Shown: positions 37,513 to 47,880, numbered from the stretch's first letter. The stretch: 64,000 nucleotides of DNA from CAYXAA01 sp964462985 (GCA_964462985.1 CAYXAA010000019.1:1-64000), one strand, 5' to 3'. The notes: generated by a model from the sequence alone, not told the origin. Numbers and translations are program-made.

Positions 37513-38850
37513 CTATCTGGAGAGGTAAATCGACTGAATTTCATTGGCGATTTTCTGGAAGGCAGCGATGAGTTGCGCCTGGTCTTTCGCGAGATAATAC
37601 GTTTTGCTGCTACTTGCGCAGTACTCCATAAGCTTTCCTGCCGCAGTATTGCTAGAATTTTTGAAGTATATCGAGTATATCTTAATCTTAGTATCCTTCA
37701 TTGCGTCGCATAATTTTCGCGCGCGACTAAAGGCAGGCCCATTATAGTCATGCTCGTTGCTCTGAATCTCCTGCCATTCTTTCTTGCAGACGGATCTAAG
37801 GCGCCCGTCAACCCACTTCAATTCACATATGTCGGCATAATCGTAGTGTCTGTTGAAGCCTCCGTCTGTCATAAGAACGGCAAACTTCAGTACATCGTCC
37901 TCGACTCTTGCATAAGAGGCGGGTGCGCTGTCTGAGGGCCATAGGGACGACCAATTTGGTGACAGCGTATACCAGCCCCACTGGATTCCAGTCTGTCCTG
38001 CCGTCATGCCGTTGGCTGCTAAAGAGGAAACTGCGCTCGAAAGCGCACCACGATCGCTCGACAGCGGCAGAAGCTTCGAAGTCGATGAGCAGGCCGAAGT
38101 GCCGCCACCGAAAAAGACGGAATACTCGTCCGCATAGTTATACACGGCATCTGTGTATTTTTCCGGACCTTCGCGCTCTGTGACGCACCTCGTGGTAGTA
38201 CCATTTGATACCGTGCTCGCGTAGTTTCCAAGATTGACTCCCTGACTATACGGGACCAGGGAAATACGCACTTTCGATTCGCTGGACGTCGTGCCTGCCG
38301 GGATCAGAATATCGACCAAACTTTGCGCCGCGTTGCGCAGCGCCGGCATATCCGACCTCATCGACAACGTCACATCCACCACCATCGCCACTTCTACGTC
38401 GTAATGCGAGAAGGTCGATTCCGAAAAAGCGTTTACAGTCAAAGTCTTGATGCCGCTAATGCTGATGAAGGTCGTCGGAATCGTCGCCGAAGCCGATACA
38501 TCTAGCGTACCTGCATCGCGATTGATGTTGACGACCACATCGCCGACCGTGACATCGCTGTAGCCGGCCAGTTCCATGTTGGCATTGAAGAAATCTGAGA
38601 CGGTTTCCGTGACCTGCTCCTTGGTGGCCATGGAGGTCGACAGTTGACGGGCGCCAGCGAGAGTGGCCGAATCCAGAGCGCGCTCGATCGCGATGCGCGT
38701 GTTATAGGCACGTCCGAAATCGATACCGGAGCCGGCAACCAGTATCAGTACAACCATCGCGAAACCGGCGATGATGGCGACATTGCCGCGACGGTCATGA
38801 AGAAAGCTTGCGACGAGCAAGCACAGTTGGGTCTTGTAAGCTCTGACCAT
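37513..38850 (-). CDS. TadE/TadG-like protein with von Willebrand A domain
   Basis: The 445-residue protein has an N-terminal basic stretch and a single membrane helix (NVAIIAGFAMVVLILVAGSG), then RAYNTRIAIERALDSATLAGAR, the TadE/TadG-type helix, and a von Willebrand A domain with MIDAS-like DVTLSMRSD and LMTDGG. TadG proteins assist Flp/Tad pili in the periplasm. No other tad genes are in the window. The sequence is richer in AT codons than its neighbours. A CtrA-like box lies about 105 bases upstream. Confidence 0.85.
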   Translation of the reverse strand: MVRAYKTQLCLLVASFLHDRRGNVAIIAGFAMVVLILVAGSGIDFGRAYNTRIAIERALDSATLAGARQLSTSMATKEQVTETVSDFFNANMELAGYSDVTVGDVVVNINRDAGTLDVSASATIPTTFISISGIKTLTVNAFSESTFSHYDVEVAMVVDVTLSMRSDMPALRNAAQSLVDILIPAGTTSSESKVRISLVPYSQGVNLGNYASTVSNGTTTRCVTEREGPEKYTDAVYNYADEYSVFFGGGTSACSSTSKLLPLSSDRGALSSAVSSLAANGMTAGQTGIQWGWYTLSPNWSSLWPSDSAPASYARVEDDVLKFAVLMTDGGFNRHYDYADICELKWVDGRLRSVCKKEWQEIQSNEHDYNGPAFSRARKLCDAMKDTKIKIYSIYFKNSSNTAAGKLMEYCASSSKTYYLAKDQAQLIAAFQKIANEIQSIYLSR

Positions 38851-38955
38851 GTCGAATTGCCCGAGGACGACGTTGGGTCGGCCAGTACTGTTGGCCGATC
38901 AACGTGAGCAGGGCGTTAAGATACATTCGACGCGGCGTCCAATTTATCGAATGCG

Positions 38956-38970
38956 TTAAGCGGGTGTTAA
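38956..38970. promoter_or_regulatory. CtrA-like box upstream of the TadG-like gene
   Basis: TTAA-GCGGGTG-TTAA matches the TTAA-N7-TTAA core of CtrA sites. It lies about 105 bases upstream of the TadG-like ATG at 38850, within the gap from the HNH gene. CtrA controls pilus and cell-cycle genes in alphaproteobacteria; binding here is not tested. Confidence 0.4.
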
Positions 38971-39128
38971 ATCACTGAGAAATGGCGGAGACCAGACGCA
39001 GCTGCCAGACTTCCGGGCACTATCGTCTGTTTGCGCTCCGCCTGAAGACCCAATCGTCAGCCAGAAGAATTCACCTTTGCCTGCGCCGACACAAGTGTAG
39101 CCAATGAATGGGAAGCAGAAGCTTCGCC

Positions 39129-39749
39129 TCAGGGATCAAGCTCGGTATCCCAGTATAGAAAATCAAGCCAACTATCGTGCAGATAGTTAGGAGGGAACAA
39201 GCGACCGTTGTTGTGAAGATCTTGGACTGTCGGAGCGAAGGGCAGATGCGTCGGCCACATGCCGGCATCGGCACAAGACTTATTCGCCTTGCGCAGATTG
39301 CAGGGCGAGCAGGCGGTGATAACGTTCTCCCAAGTGGTTTGCCCGCCCTTCGACCGAGGAACGAGATGATCGAAAGTGAGATCTTCGCGGTTGCCGCAAT
39401 ACTGGCACTGGAATCGATCGCGAAGAAAGACATTAAAGCGGGTGAAGGCCGGATGGCGAGTTGGCTTTACGAACGTCTTGAGCGAGACGACGCTCGGCAG
39501 GCGAAATTCCAAACTGGGACTTCGAACGCTGACATCATACTCTGAGACAATATTCACCCGATCGAGGAAGACCGCCTTGACGGCGTCCTGCCACGCCCAG
39601 AGCGACAGCGGATAGTAGCTCAGCGGTCTGTAGTCCGCATTAAGCACCAGAGCCGGGTGGGCACCTGCGGATACGGCAACTGTCAACCTGCGCTCCTCAT
39701 GCCGGTTCGAAGGTCCAATCACCAGATCAACCTTCATGAGTGCAGGCAT
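39129..39749 (-). CDS. HNH endonuclease
   Basis: The 206-residue protein has paired CxxC zinc sites (RFQCQYCGNREDL and TACSPCNLRKAN) and the HNH core DHLVPRSKGGQTTWENV. This family is common as a single-copy gene in Hyphomicrobiales and its cellular role is unknown. An in-frame ATG at 39737 is possible; neither start has a strong ribosome-binding site. It lies upstream of the TadG-like gene on the same strand but with a 278-base gap. Confidence 0.9.
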   Translation of the reverse strand: MPALMKVDLVIGPSNRHEERRLTVAVSAGAHPALVLNADYRPLSYYPLSLWAWQDAVKAVFLDRVNIVSEYDVSVRSPSLEFRLPSVVSLKTFVKPTRHPAFTRFNVFLRDRFQCQYCGNREDLTFDHLVPRSKGGQTTWENVITACSPCNLRKANKSCADAGMWPTHLPFAPTVQDLHNNGRLFPPNYLHDSWLDFLYWDTELDP

Positions 39750-39981
39750 ATTGTAGAGCGACAGTGACAGCCTTGTGAAGACTGCTTCTCGCCGGCAAAG
39801 ACTCTCGCGGTCTGTTTCACCGCATAAAGACGACCGCTGCCATCAGCAGCGATCGCTCGCGATCTCCCGCAGGTGTCGACAGTCCTTGACCGCAGCGCAG
39901 GCTCTCAACCAATGACGGCAGCCGCCGGATCGATACAACTTTGAGACCAGGGCGAATCACATCGCCTCGGCAGCCGCCGTT

Positions 39982-41394
39982 TCAACCGTGCGGCCAGGTG
40001 CGAATGTCGACGAAGCGGCCGGCGATCGCCGCCGCTGCGGCCATCGCAGGCGACACGAGATGCGTTCGGCCCTTAAATCCCTGGCGGCCTTCAAAGTTGC
40101 GGTTCGAGGTCGAGGCACAGCGCTCTCCAGGGGCGAGCTTGTCGGCATTCATCGCCAGACACATTGAACAACCCGGCTCACGCCATTCAAAGCCTGCCGC
40201 CTTGAAGATCTTGTCGAGGCCTTCTGCCTCGGCCTGCTCCTTGACCAATCCCGAACCGGGCACGACCATGGCCTTGACAGTCTCGGCGACCTTGTGACCT
40301 TCAACCATGGTGGCGGCAGCGCGCAGATCCTCAATACGGCCGTTGGTGCAGGAGCCGATGAAGACACGGTCAATCGCGATGTCGGTGATTTTTGTCCCCG
40401 GCTTCAGCCCCATGTAGTCGAGGGCCCGCCACTTGGATGCGCGCCGGTTCTCGTCGGTGATCTCGTCCGGATCCGGCACCACGCCAGTGACCGAGACCAC
40501 ATCCTCGGGGCTAGAGCCCCAGGTGACGATCGGGGGCAGGTTGGCTGCATCGAGTCTAACCTCGCGGTCGAAATGCGCGCCCTCGTCGGAATAGAGCGTT
40601 TTCCAATAAGCGAGCGCGAGATCCCAAGCCTGTCCGGTCGGCGCCTTCGGCCGGCCTTGGATATAACGAAATGTCTTCTCGTCCGGCGCGATCAGGCCCG
40701 CTCGGGCGCCGCCCTCGATCGACATGTTGCAGACCGTCATGCGGCCTTCCATCGAGAGCGACCGGATCGCCTCGCCGGCGTATTCGATCACATGGCCAGT
40801 GCCGCCGGCGGTTCCAATCTCGCCGATGATGGCAAGAATGATGTCCTTGGCGGTGACACCATCGGGCAGAGCGCCATCAACGGTGACCCGCATGTTCTTC
40901 GCCTTCTTCTGGATCAGCGTCTGGGTGGCGAGCACATGCTCGACTTCCGAGGTGCCGATACCGTGGGCAAGTGCCCCGAAAGCACCATGGGTCGAAGTGT
41001 GGCTATCGCCGCAGACGATGGTCATGCCCGGCAGGGTGAAGCCCTGTTCAGGTCCGACGATGTGAACGATGCCCTGACGTCGGTCGGTCTCGTTGTAGTA
41101 CTCCACACCAAACTCAGCCGCGTTATCCGCCAGGGTCTTGACCTGCAGCGCCGACTCCGGATCGTCGATGCCATGGCTGCGGTCCGTGGTCGGCACGTTG
41201 TGGTCGACGACAGCGAGTGTGCGGGCCGGCTGGCGCACCTTGCGCCCGGCAATCCTGAGACCCTCGAACGCTTGCGGGCTCGTCACCTCGTGCACGAGAT
41301 GGCGGTCGATGTAGAGCAGACAGGTGCCATCGTCCTGGGTGTCGACGACATGGTCGTCAAAGATCTTGTCATAGAGGGTGCGAGGTGCGGTCAT
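39982..41394 (-). CDS. leuC: 3-isopropylmalate dehydratase large subunit
   Basis: LeuC, with LeuD, isomerises 2- and 3-isopropylmalate in leucine synthesis using a [4Fe-4S] cluster. The 470-residue protein has [30 protein letters not shown] and the cluster cysteines in [12 protein letters not shown]. The ATG at 41394 gives [17 protein letters not shown], the usual start. leuD is not in the window. It lies downstream of rplS, behind an intrinsic terminator. Confidence 0.95.
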   Translation of the reverse strand: MTAPRTLYDKIFDDHVVDTQDDGTCLLYIDRHLVHEVTSPQAFEGLRIAGRKVRQPARTLAVVDHNVPTTDRSHGIDDPESALQVKTLADNAAEFGVEYYNETDRRQGIVHIVGPEQGFTLPGMTIVCGDSHTSTHGAFGALAHGIGTSEVEHVLATQTLIQKKAKNMRVTVDGALPDGVTAKDIILAIIGEIGTAGGTGHVIEYAGEAIRSLSMEGRMTVCNMSIEGGARAGLIAPDEKTFRYIQGRPKAPTGQAWDLALAYWKTLYSDEGAHFDREVRLDAANLPPIVTWGSSPEDVVSVTGVVPDPDEITDENRRASKWRALDYMGLKPGTKITDIAIDRVFIGSCTNGRIEDLRAAATMVEGHKVAETVKAMVVPGSGLVKEQAEAEGLDKIFKAAGFEWREPGCSMCLAMNADKLAPGERCASTSNRNFEGRQGFKGRTHLVSPAMAAAAAIAGRFVDIRTWPHG

Positions 41395-41706
41395 GGCTTT
41401 GCGATCCGTCGATGTGGGCTGGTAACATTCAGAAGCCGGCGAGCGGCAGGCCAAGCGCGCCTCAAAGGCGAGTCAGCGGTGTCCCGCTAATGCGGACGAA
41501 GAATCGCGACGGCAGGCGCTTCTTGTCCTGCAGCACGAAGCCTCTGAAGGCGTAATGTCCGAACAGCCTCTCCATCCCGTGCTCATAGCAACATTAGAGA
41601 TTTTGGGCAATCCAGGCGAAGCGCAGCCGTACCAACAGTCAGAGGAAGCAAAAAAGCGGCCCCGAGGAAGAGCCGCTTTCTGGTCTTGGGTACGGGCGCG
41701 ATCTGC
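41395..41706. promoter_or_regulatory. Intergenic region between rplS and leuC
   Basis: These 312 bases hold the rplS terminator near the right end and then about 250 bases of leader before leuC. No obvious leucine attenuator peptide or structured riboswitch was seen. I find no gene here. Confidence 0.35.
41650..41679 (-). terminator. Intrinsic terminator after rplS
   Basis: Read on the minus strand, AAGCGGC pairs with GCCGCTT around an 11-base loop and is followed by a run of T residues. It begins about 28 bases after the rplS stop. This is a classical intrinsic terminator and marks the end of the ffh-rplS run. Confidence 0.8.
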
Positions 41707-42189
41707 TTATTCGGCGGCGGCGTCGGCGCTGGAGGCCTTCGCCTCCGCGGCGGCCTGTTTGGCGGCTGCGGCCTCTGCGCGGGCAGCAGCGGCTTCCGCC
41801 TTGACTTCTTCGTTGAGCTTGCGCGCGCGGGCGTTGGTTGCCTCGACGATACGGGCCGACTTGCCACGACGATCCCGCAGGTAATAGAGCTTGGCTCGGC
41901 GCACCTTGCCGCGGCGCACGACCTCGACACTCTCGATCATTGGCGAATACAGCGGAAACACGCGCTCTACGCCTTCACCGTAAGAGATCTTGCGCACGGT
42001 AAAGTTCTCATTGAGGCCAGCACCCGCGCGGGCGATACAGACGCCCTCATAGGCCTGAGTCCGGGTGCGGTTACCCTCTGTAACCTTAACGTTCACCTTA
42101 ACGGTGTCGCCCGGGGAGAATTCCGGAATCTTGCGGACCGTCTCGATCTTCGCCATCTGCTCGGCGTCAAGCTGCTCGATGATGTTCAT
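41707..42189 (-). CDS. rplS: 50S ribosomal protein L19
   Basis: L19 lies at the 30S/50S interface. The 160-residue protein begins [16 protein letters not shown] and has [25 protein letters not shown] and [15 protein letters not shown]. An Ala/Glu-rich, helix-forming tail of about 35 residues extends past the core; such tails are common in this order. It is the last gene of the ffh-to-rplS run and ends at an intrinsic terminator. Confidence 0.96.
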   Translation of the reverse strand: MNIIEQLDAEQMAKIETVRKIPEFSPGDTVKVNVKVTEGNRTRTQAYEGVCIARAGAGLNENFTVRKISYGEGVERVFPLYSPMIESVEVVRRGKVRRAKLYYLRDRRGKSARIVEATNARARKLNEEVKAEAAAARAEAAAAKQAAAEAKASSADAAAE

Positions 42190-42423
42190 GGCCTTTGCCC
42201 TTTTAAGTTACGCGAAGAGAGCGTCCGCCAACGGCTTCGCCGCCGGGACGATGCATCGCTTGTCGCCACTACCGGAATACCGGACAATCGGGACTGGGAC
42301 CATTCGCCTGCGCAATAGACCAACGCGACGCGGCCCGTCTGAGCCCGTTCGGCGCGCGTCATAACGCAAAGCAGCGGCGTTGTCATGTGGTTTCGTCGTC
42401 GGGAGCCGTTGGTACATCGTCCG

Positions 42424-43131
42424 TCACTGCTCTTCAGCGCCCTCGCGATACGCCTGCCACAAATCGGGCCGGCGCATGCGGGTCCACGTTTCCGCCTGTT
42501 CACGACGCCAGGCGGCGATCCTCGCATGGTCACCCGAGGTTAGAACCTCAGGGATGATCCGACCCTCGAAGTCCTGCGGACGGGTGTAGTGTGGATGCTC
42601 GAGCAGGCCGGTCTCAAAACTCTCCATCTTGCCGCTCTCTGCATTGCCCATCACCCCCGGCAGCAGACGAACCACGGCATCAAGCAGCACCATGGCAGCG
42701 AGCTCGCCGCCAGAGAGGACATAGTCGCCGATCGAGACTTCCTGAAGATCACGAGCGTCGATCACCCGCTGATCGACGCCCTCGAACCGGCCGCACACGA
42801 TGAGCATTCCCGGACCACCGCTTAACGAGCGCACCATTGCTTGGGTCAAGGGACGCCCCCTCGGGCTCATCAACAGCCGGGGGCGTGGGTCGCCTTCCGA
42901 GCTTGCTGCATCGATCGCCCGGGCCAGAACATCTGCCCTTAGAACCATACCCGCGCCGCCACCTGCCGGCGTATCATCCACCGACCGATGTCGGCCCGTG
43001 GCGTGGTCACGGATCTGGCACAGATCCAGCGACCAAGCCCCGCGCTCCAGAGCTCTTCCAGACAAAGAAAGTCCTAAAGGTCCGGGAAACATCTCCGGAT
43101 AGAGCGTCAGAATAGTGGCGGCGAAGGCCAT
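42424..43131 (-). CDS. trmD: tRNA (guanine-N1)-methyltransferase
   Basis: TrmD methylates G37 of certain tRNAs with SAM through a trefoil knot. The 235-residue protein begins [19 protein letters not shown], and has [26 protein letters not shown] and the knot [27 protein letters not shown]. It is in the usual rimM-trmD-rplS order. The 234-base gap to rplS holds no gene I support. Confidence 0.95.
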   Translation of the reverse strand: MAFAATILTLYPEMFPGPLGLSLSGRALERGAWSLDLCQIRDHATGRHRSVDDTPAGGGAGMVLRADVLARAIDAASSEGDPRPRLLMSPRGRPLTQAMVRSLSGGPGMLIVCGRFEGVDQRVIDARDLQEVSIGDYVLSGGELAAMVLLDAVVRLLPGVMGNAESGKMESFETGLLEHPHYTRPQDFEGRIIPEVLTSGDHARIAAWRREQAETWTRMRRPDLWQAYREGAEEQ

Positions 43132-43267
43132 GTCTCAGCGTCCATGCTGACGAGAAGGGCTTCCAGATTCGTAGCCCCGCATGAAATAGGGCTCAAGCGC
43201 CCGGTCCACTCTGATCCGCTCCAACGCCGCATGTCAGGCAGCACCCGCCGGAGACCATGGCGGCGCC

Positions 43268-43810
43268 CTATTCGTCGGTTCCTGCGCCGCCAAGTGCTTC
43301 GCTTTCCGACAAATAGCCCTGGGGAATCTCAATCACGATCCGGCCAGCGGCAAGGTCGATTTCCGGTACGAAGGCCGCGGTGAAGGGCAGATAGAAACTG
43401 CGGCCGCTGTCCGGCTCCACCTCGACAAGATCGCTTGCCCCAAAGTTCGGCACGGCCACGACCGTGCCCACGCGCTCGCCTGAGGCGGTCACGGCAGAAA
43501 GGCCAATAAGGTCGCTGTGATAGAACTCGTCGTCGTCCTCAGGCTCCGGGAGGCGATCGCGTGGCACAAAGAGGTCGACACCGTTCAGCGCCTCGGCGGC
43601 ATTGCGGTCGTCGACGCCCATGAAGCGCACGAGAACCACGCCCTTCTGCGGCCGGGCCGATACCACGATAAGGCGCGCGCCGTCCGCAGTCTCAAGCGGG
43701 CCGTAGCTGGCGAAGGCCAACGGGTCGTCACCATAAGGCTTGACCCGAACCTCGCCGCAAATGCCGTGCGCGGCACCGACGCGGGCGACCAGGATGCGGC
43801 TTTCGGCCAT
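43268..43810 (-). CDS. rimM: Ribosome maturation factor RimM
   Basis: RimM binds S19 and aids 16S 3'-domain folding. The 180-residue protein begins MAESRILVARVGAAHGICGE, has VKPYGDDPLAFA and the C-terminal PRC-barrel with GLSAVTASGERVGTVVAV and YLPFTAAFVPEIDLAAGRI. It lies between rpsP and trmD as usual. Confidence 0.93.
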   Translation of the reverse strand: MAESRILVARVGAAHGICGEVRVKPYGDDPLAFASYGPLETADGARLIVVSARPQKGVVLVRFMGVDDRNAAEALNGVDLFVPRDRLPEPEDDDEFYHSDLIGLSAVTASGERVGTVVAVPNFGASDLVEVEPDSGRSFYLPFTAAFVPEIDLAAGRIVIEIPQGYLSESEALGGAGTDE

Positions 43811-43848
43811 TCCCGTCAGGCTCCGACGGCACCGCGCTTACGCAATAG

Positions 43849-44223
43849 TCACTCGGCCGATGCTTCGGCTGCGGCGGCCGCAGCATCTTCCTCCGCCTGC
43901 TTGCGGGCAGCAAGCCGCTCCTTGGCCTTGGTGCCCATTTCGGCCTTCTTCGGATTGTTGCGCGGCTCACGCTTCAGAATGCCGGCGGCGTCGAGGAAGC
44001 GATGGACGCGGTCCGTCGGGGTTGCGCCGTGCGACAGCCAATGCTTGATGCGATCGACATCGAGCACGACGCGGTTCTCGTGGTCCTTCGGCAGCATCGG
44101 GTCATATAGTCCCAGCTTCTCAATGAAACGACCGTCGCGCGGCGAGCGGGCATCGGCAAGAACGATACGATAGAACGGGCGCTTCTTGGCGCCGCCGCGG
44201 GCGAGACGAATCTTCAGTGCCAT
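43849..44223 (-). CDS. rpsP: 30S ribosomal protein S16
   Basis: S16 is a small-subunit assembly protein. The 124-residue protein begins [20 protein letters not shown] and has [19 protein letters not shown] and the basic core. It ends with an acidic Ala-rich tail of about 25 residues, as in other members of this order. It follows the chorismate mutase gene by 30 bases. Confidence 0.96.
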   Translation of the reverse strand: MALKIRLARGGAKKRPFYRIVLADARSPRDGRFIEKLGLYDPMLPKDHENRVVLDVDRIKHWLSHGATPTDRVHRFLDAAGILKREPRNNPKKAEMGTKAKERLAARKQAEEDAAAAAAEASAE

Positions 44224-44253
44224 TCTTCTTTTCTCCTGGGGTATGGTCGCCGC

Positions 44254-44568
44254 TCAGCGGCGAATGGCTTCGTGGTGCCGAATTACTTCCCTGACAATGA
44301 AGTTGAGGAATTTCTCGGCGAAATCAGGATTGAGATCCGCGTCATGGGCAAGTTGCCGGAGACGGGCGATCTGCTGCTCCTCGCGCGCCGGATCGGCCGG
44401 CGGCAGGTCGTGGGTCGCTTTCAACACGCCAACGCGCTGGGTGCATTTAAAGCGCTCCGCGAGCATATGGACGAGCGCGGCATCGATGTTGTCGATCGAA
44501 GCCCGCAGCGCCCTGAGTTCGACCAGCGCGGGATTTTCCGCGCCGAGGCGATGTTCGGCATCGCTCAT
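44254..44568 (-). CDS. AroQ-type chorismate mutase
   Basis: The enzyme converts chorismate to prephenate for Phe and Tyr synthesis. The 104-residue all-helical protein begins MSDAEHRLGAENPALVELRA and has LRASIDNIDAALVHMLAERF and the C-terminal helix with FLNFIVREVIRHHEAIRR. The AroQ layout is clear. Its gene sits between ffh and rpsP, ten bases from the ffh stop, the order seen in other Hyphomicrobiales. Confidence 0.92.
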   Translation of the reverse strand: MSDAEHRLGAENPALVELRALRASIDNIDAALVHMLAERFKCTQRVGVLKATHDLPPADPAREEQQIARLRQLAHDADLNPDFAEKFLNFIVREVIRHHEAIRR

Positions 44569-44578
44569 TCTGAGTCAC

Positions 44579-46141
44579 TCATTTCTTTGGCCCCTTGGAA
44601 AACCCGGGCAATCCGGAAAACTTTGCTCCGCCGAGGCCGGGAAGGCGACCGCCGCCAAAGCCGGGGGGCAAGCCACCAGGAGCACCGCCCAGACCGGAAA
44701 GGCCCCCCGGAAGACCGCCGGGCAGATTGCCGGACTTCGCCAGCTTCTCCAGCTCCTTCGGGTCGGGCATGCCCGGGGGCATCCCGCCCGGCATTCCGCC
44801 GCCCAAGCCGCCCATGAGCTTGCCAAACAGGCCCTTGCCTTTGCCCATGGCTTTCATCATGTCGGCCATCTGCCGGTGCATCTTCAAAAGCCGGTTGACA
44901 TCGGCGACGTCGGTGCCGGAGCCAGCAGCGATGCGCTTCTTGCGGCTCGCCTTGAGGATCTCGGGCGCACGCCGCTCCTTGGGCGTCATCGATTGGATGA
45001 TGGCGACTTGACGCCTGATCACCTTGTCGTCGAGGTTCACGCCCTCAAGCTGCTTCTTCATCTTGGCGACGCCCGGCATCATGCTCATGATGCCTGACAT
45101 GCCGCCGAGCTTCTCCATCTGCTTAAGCTGCTCGGCGAGGTCCTCCAGATCAAAAGAGCCCTTCTTCATTTTGGCGGCCATCTTGGCCGCCCTGTCGGCA
45201 TCGAACTCCTGCGCCGCCTTCTCGACGAGCGAGACGATATCGCCCATGCCAAGGATACGGTCGGCGATTCGTTCCGGGTGGAAATCTTCTAGTGCGTCGG
45301 CCTTTTCGCCGGTTCCGATCAGCTTGACCGGCTTTCCGGTGACAGCACGCATCGAAAGCGCCGCGCCGCCACGTCCGTCGCCGTCCATACGGGTCAGCAC
45401 GATTCCGGTGATGCCGATACGCTCATCGAAAGCCGTCGCCAGGTTGACGGCATCCTGACCGGTCAAGCTGTCTGCGACGAGCAAGATTTCGTGTGGCTTG
45501 GCCGAGGCCTTAATTTCGGCCATCTCGAGCATCAATGGCTCGTCGATATGAATACGGCCGGCGGTGTCGAGCAGCACGACGTCATAGCCACCAAGCCGGG
45601 CCGCCGTCATGGCGCGGCCGGCAATCTGCACCGGCGATTGTCCTGAGACAATCGGCAGTGTCTCCACACCGTTTTGCTCGCCGAGCACCTTGAGTTGCTC
45701 TTGCGCCGCGGGGCGGCGCGTATCGAGCGAGGCCATCAGCACCTTGCGTTTGTCACGAACCTGCAACCGGCGGGCAATTTTGGCAGTTGTGGTCGTCTTG
45801 CCCGACCCCTGCAGGCCGACCATCATGATCGCGACGGGAGCAGGCGCATCGAGATCGATCGGCTTCGCGTCGGCGCCAAGCATTTCCACGAGCTGGTCGT
45901 GGACGATCTTGACCACCATCTGACCCGGGGTAACCGATTTCACGACTTCCTGGCCGATGGCGCGGCTCTTCACCTTGTCGGTAAAGGACCGGACCACGGG
46001 CAGCGCGACATCAGCCTCGATCAGCGCGCGCCGCACCTCACGCATCGCTTCCGATACATCGGCTTCAGACAGCGCACCGCGACGGGTGAGCTTGTCAAAA
46101 ATGCCGCTCAGGCGATCGGACAGGCTTTCGAACATGGACAA
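44579..46141 (-). CDS. ffh: Signal recognition particle protein Ffh
   Basis: Ffh binds signal peptides and 4.5S RNA and docks with FtsY. The 520-residue protein begins MSMFESLSDRLSGIFDKLTR (N domain), has G1 GLQGSGKTTTTAKIARRL, DTAGRIH and TRMDGDGRGGAALS, and a Met/Gly-rich M domain whose C-terminus is unusually Gly/Pro-rich. The ATG at 46141 is the first in frame. ffs is not seen nearby. Confidence 0.96.
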   Translation of the reverse strand: MSMFESLSDRLSGIFDKLTRRGALSEADVSEAMREVRRALIEADVALPVVRSFTDKVKSRAIGQEVVKSVTPGQMVVKIVHDQLVEMLGADAKPIDLDAPAPVAIMMVGLQGSGKTTTTAKIARRLQVRDKRKVLMASLDTRRPAAQEQLKVLGEQNGVETLPIVSGQSPVQIAGRAMTAARLGGYDVVLLDTAGRIHIDEPLMLEMAEIKASAKPHEILLVADSLTGQDAVNLATAFDERIGITGIVLTRMDGDGRGGAALSMRAVTGKPVKLIGTGEKADALEDFHPERIADRILGMGDIVSLVEKAAQEFDADRAAKMAAKMKKGSFDLEDLAEQLKQMEKLGGMSGIMSMMPGVAKMKKQLEGVNLDDKVIRRQVAIIQSMTPKERRAPEILKASRKKRIAAGSGTDVADVNRLLKMHRQMADMMKAMGKGKGLFGKLMGGLGGGMPGGMPPGMPDPKELEKLAKSGNLPGGLPGGLSGLGGAPGGLPPGFGGGRLPGLGGAKFSGLPGFSKGPKK

Positions 46142-46494
46142 CCTTTCAAAACGGCCGGGATCCCGCGGTTTGCAATCAGGTGTTCATCCCTGATCGTAAG
46201 CAGCGCTTGCACGCACGATCCACCGATCTCTCCGATCAAACCGTGCCATGCCCTCATCCCGCTCCAGATAGGACCGCCATCGCCGCCGCGCAAACACTCG
46301 TGCAAAGCGCAACGACACCCGAGGGCGCGACGCGCTGTCGGGTGTTGACCTCCGGGCTCTCTTTATACCTGAGCGGGGCCCGGTCGGCGGCTGGCAATGT
46401 CGATCCTCGCAAGGAGTGGGCGGAGGGTTAGGCGGAAAGAGGCGCAGAGTCAAGAAGAACCGGCTCTTGCCAGCCTCCCGACCAAGGTTCACCG
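46142..46494. other. Gap before ffh, with a hairpin
   Basis: These 353 bases between the decarboxylase and ffh genes hold no gene I support. ACACCCGA at 46315-46322 and TCGGGTGT at 46338-46345 make a perfect 8-bp stem with an inner GCGC/GCGC pair in the loop. No T-run follows, so it may be an RNA structure or operator rather than a terminator. The ffh promoter should lie here but I cannot place it with confidence. Confidence 0.3.
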
Positions 46495-47871
46495 TTACCA
46501 CGATCCATTGGCCGTCTCCGCCAACGCCTTCGCCACGGCAGCAATCAGCCGGTCGAGATCGGCGTCGGTAGTCGCCCAGTTCGAGACGCTGATGCGAAAG
46601 CCCTTGTGACCTTGCCAGGTCGCCGGGCCGAACCATGCCTCTCCCGACGCTTGAACCTTAGCGACGATTTCGGCACAGCGCGATTCCTGGCCCGGGAGCG
46701 TGGCAAAGACCTGATTGAAGTGTACAGCGTGCGGCACTTGGAAGCCGAGCGCTGTGAGCTCCCGTGCAATCCGCTTTGCGTGATCGTGGAAGCGGTTAAC
46801 GAGAGCGGTGACTCCGCATCTACCTAGGGACAGCAACGCCGCCCAGGTTTCGGCGCCGCGCGCGGAGCGGCTGAACTCCGGCGCCAAGTCGGCGGGACAC
46901 GGCGTTGCCTCCGGGAGATAGGCAGCGTTAATGGCCATGGAAGTGCGCATGCGCTCGGGATGACGACACAATGCGAGTCCCGAGTCGTAAGGCGTATTCA
47001 AGGTCTTGTGCGCGTCAACCACCCAGCTGTCGGCCTTTTCCAAGCCGGCCAGCGCGGCGCCTGTCGCCGTCCCGGTGCGAGCCCACAGGCCAAAGGCGCC
47101 ATCGACATGAAGCCAAGCACCGGCAGCAAGACAGCGATCGGCAATCTCTTCAAATGGATCGAAAGATCCGGTGCAAACATTCCCTGCCTGAGTGAGGACA
47201 AGTGTCGTCTCGTCAAGCTGCGGCATTCGGTCCGGCCGGAGTCGGCCCTCCCCGTCAACGTCGACCCACTCGATCCGATCCGTCCCCAAACCGGCCATTC
47301 GAAGTGTCTTCAACACTGTCGCATGGATCTCAGCGCTGGCAACGATCCGCAGCGGCGGCGCACCCACGAGCCCCTTGGCGATGTCGTAGCCCCGTCGGGA
47401 GAGCAGTGTGTCGCGTGCCGTGACAATCAGGGCCATGTTCGCCATGGTCGCTCCGCTGGTAAAGGCGCCACGGGTCTCGATAGGCAATCCGAGCAGGTCG
47501 ACGATCCAGCCGATCGCCACACGTTCCATCTCGACCACAGACGGACCCGTCAGCGCATCCGCAATCTGATCCCACGCCGACAGCATCACCCTGGCACCGG
47601 AAGCGGCAGGCAGGGCTCCGCCAATGACGTAGCCGAAGTATCTCCCCGCCGCCGACGCAACCGAGCCCGGACGGCCAAGTCGATCCATGAGATCGAGAAC
47701 CTCGTTGGCGGGTAATCCCGTCACAGGTAGCGGCAAGTCAAGAGCACCCAGGTCTTGCGTCGTTGGAATCACCGCCCGAGATGCGATAGATCGAAGATAA
47801 TCGGCGCCTTGGCGAGCACCGTGAAGATAGGCGTTCGCCTGGCGCTCAAGGGGAGACGTTGCATTCGGCAT
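46495..47871 (-). CDS. Group II pyridoxal-dependent amino acid decarboxylase
   Basis: The 458-residue protein begins MPNATSPLERQANAYLHGAR, has GAFTSGATMANMALI and the PLP lysine in VVDAHKTLNTPYDSG, a group II decarboxylase pattern (aromatic amino acid, glutamate or diaminobutyrate type). The substrate cannot be set. The ATG at 47871 has AGAGGG upstream. It is divergent from an ArsR-type regulator with 44 bases between the two start codons. Confidence 0.88.
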   Translation of the reverse strand: MPNATSPLERQANAYLHGARQGADYLRSIASRAVIPTTQDLGALDLPLPVTGLPANEVLDLMDRLGRPGSVASAAGRYFGYVIGGALPAASGARVMLSAWDQIADALTGPSVVEMERVAIGWIVDLLGLPIETRGAFTSGATMANMALIVTARDTLLSRRGYDIAKGLVGAPPLRIVASAEIHATVLKTLRMAGLGTDRIEWVDVDGEGRLRPDRMPQLDETTLVLTQAGNVCTGSFDPFEEIADRCLAAGAWLHVDGAFGLWARTGTATGAALAGLEKADSWVVDAHKTLNTPYDSGLALCRHPERMRTSMAINAAYLPEATPCPADLAPEFSRSARGAETWAALLSLGRCGVTALVNRFHDHAKRIARELTALGFQVPHAVHFNQVFATLPGQESRCAEIVAKVQASGEAWFGPATWQGHKGFRISVSNWATTDADLDRLIAAVAKALAETANGSW

Positions 47872-47880
47872 GGGACCCTC

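Noticed and set aside
42186..42533. Open frame spanning the trmD-rplS gap
   Set aside because: Arg/Ser-rich, overlaps trmD, no ribosome-binding site and no similarity to known families.
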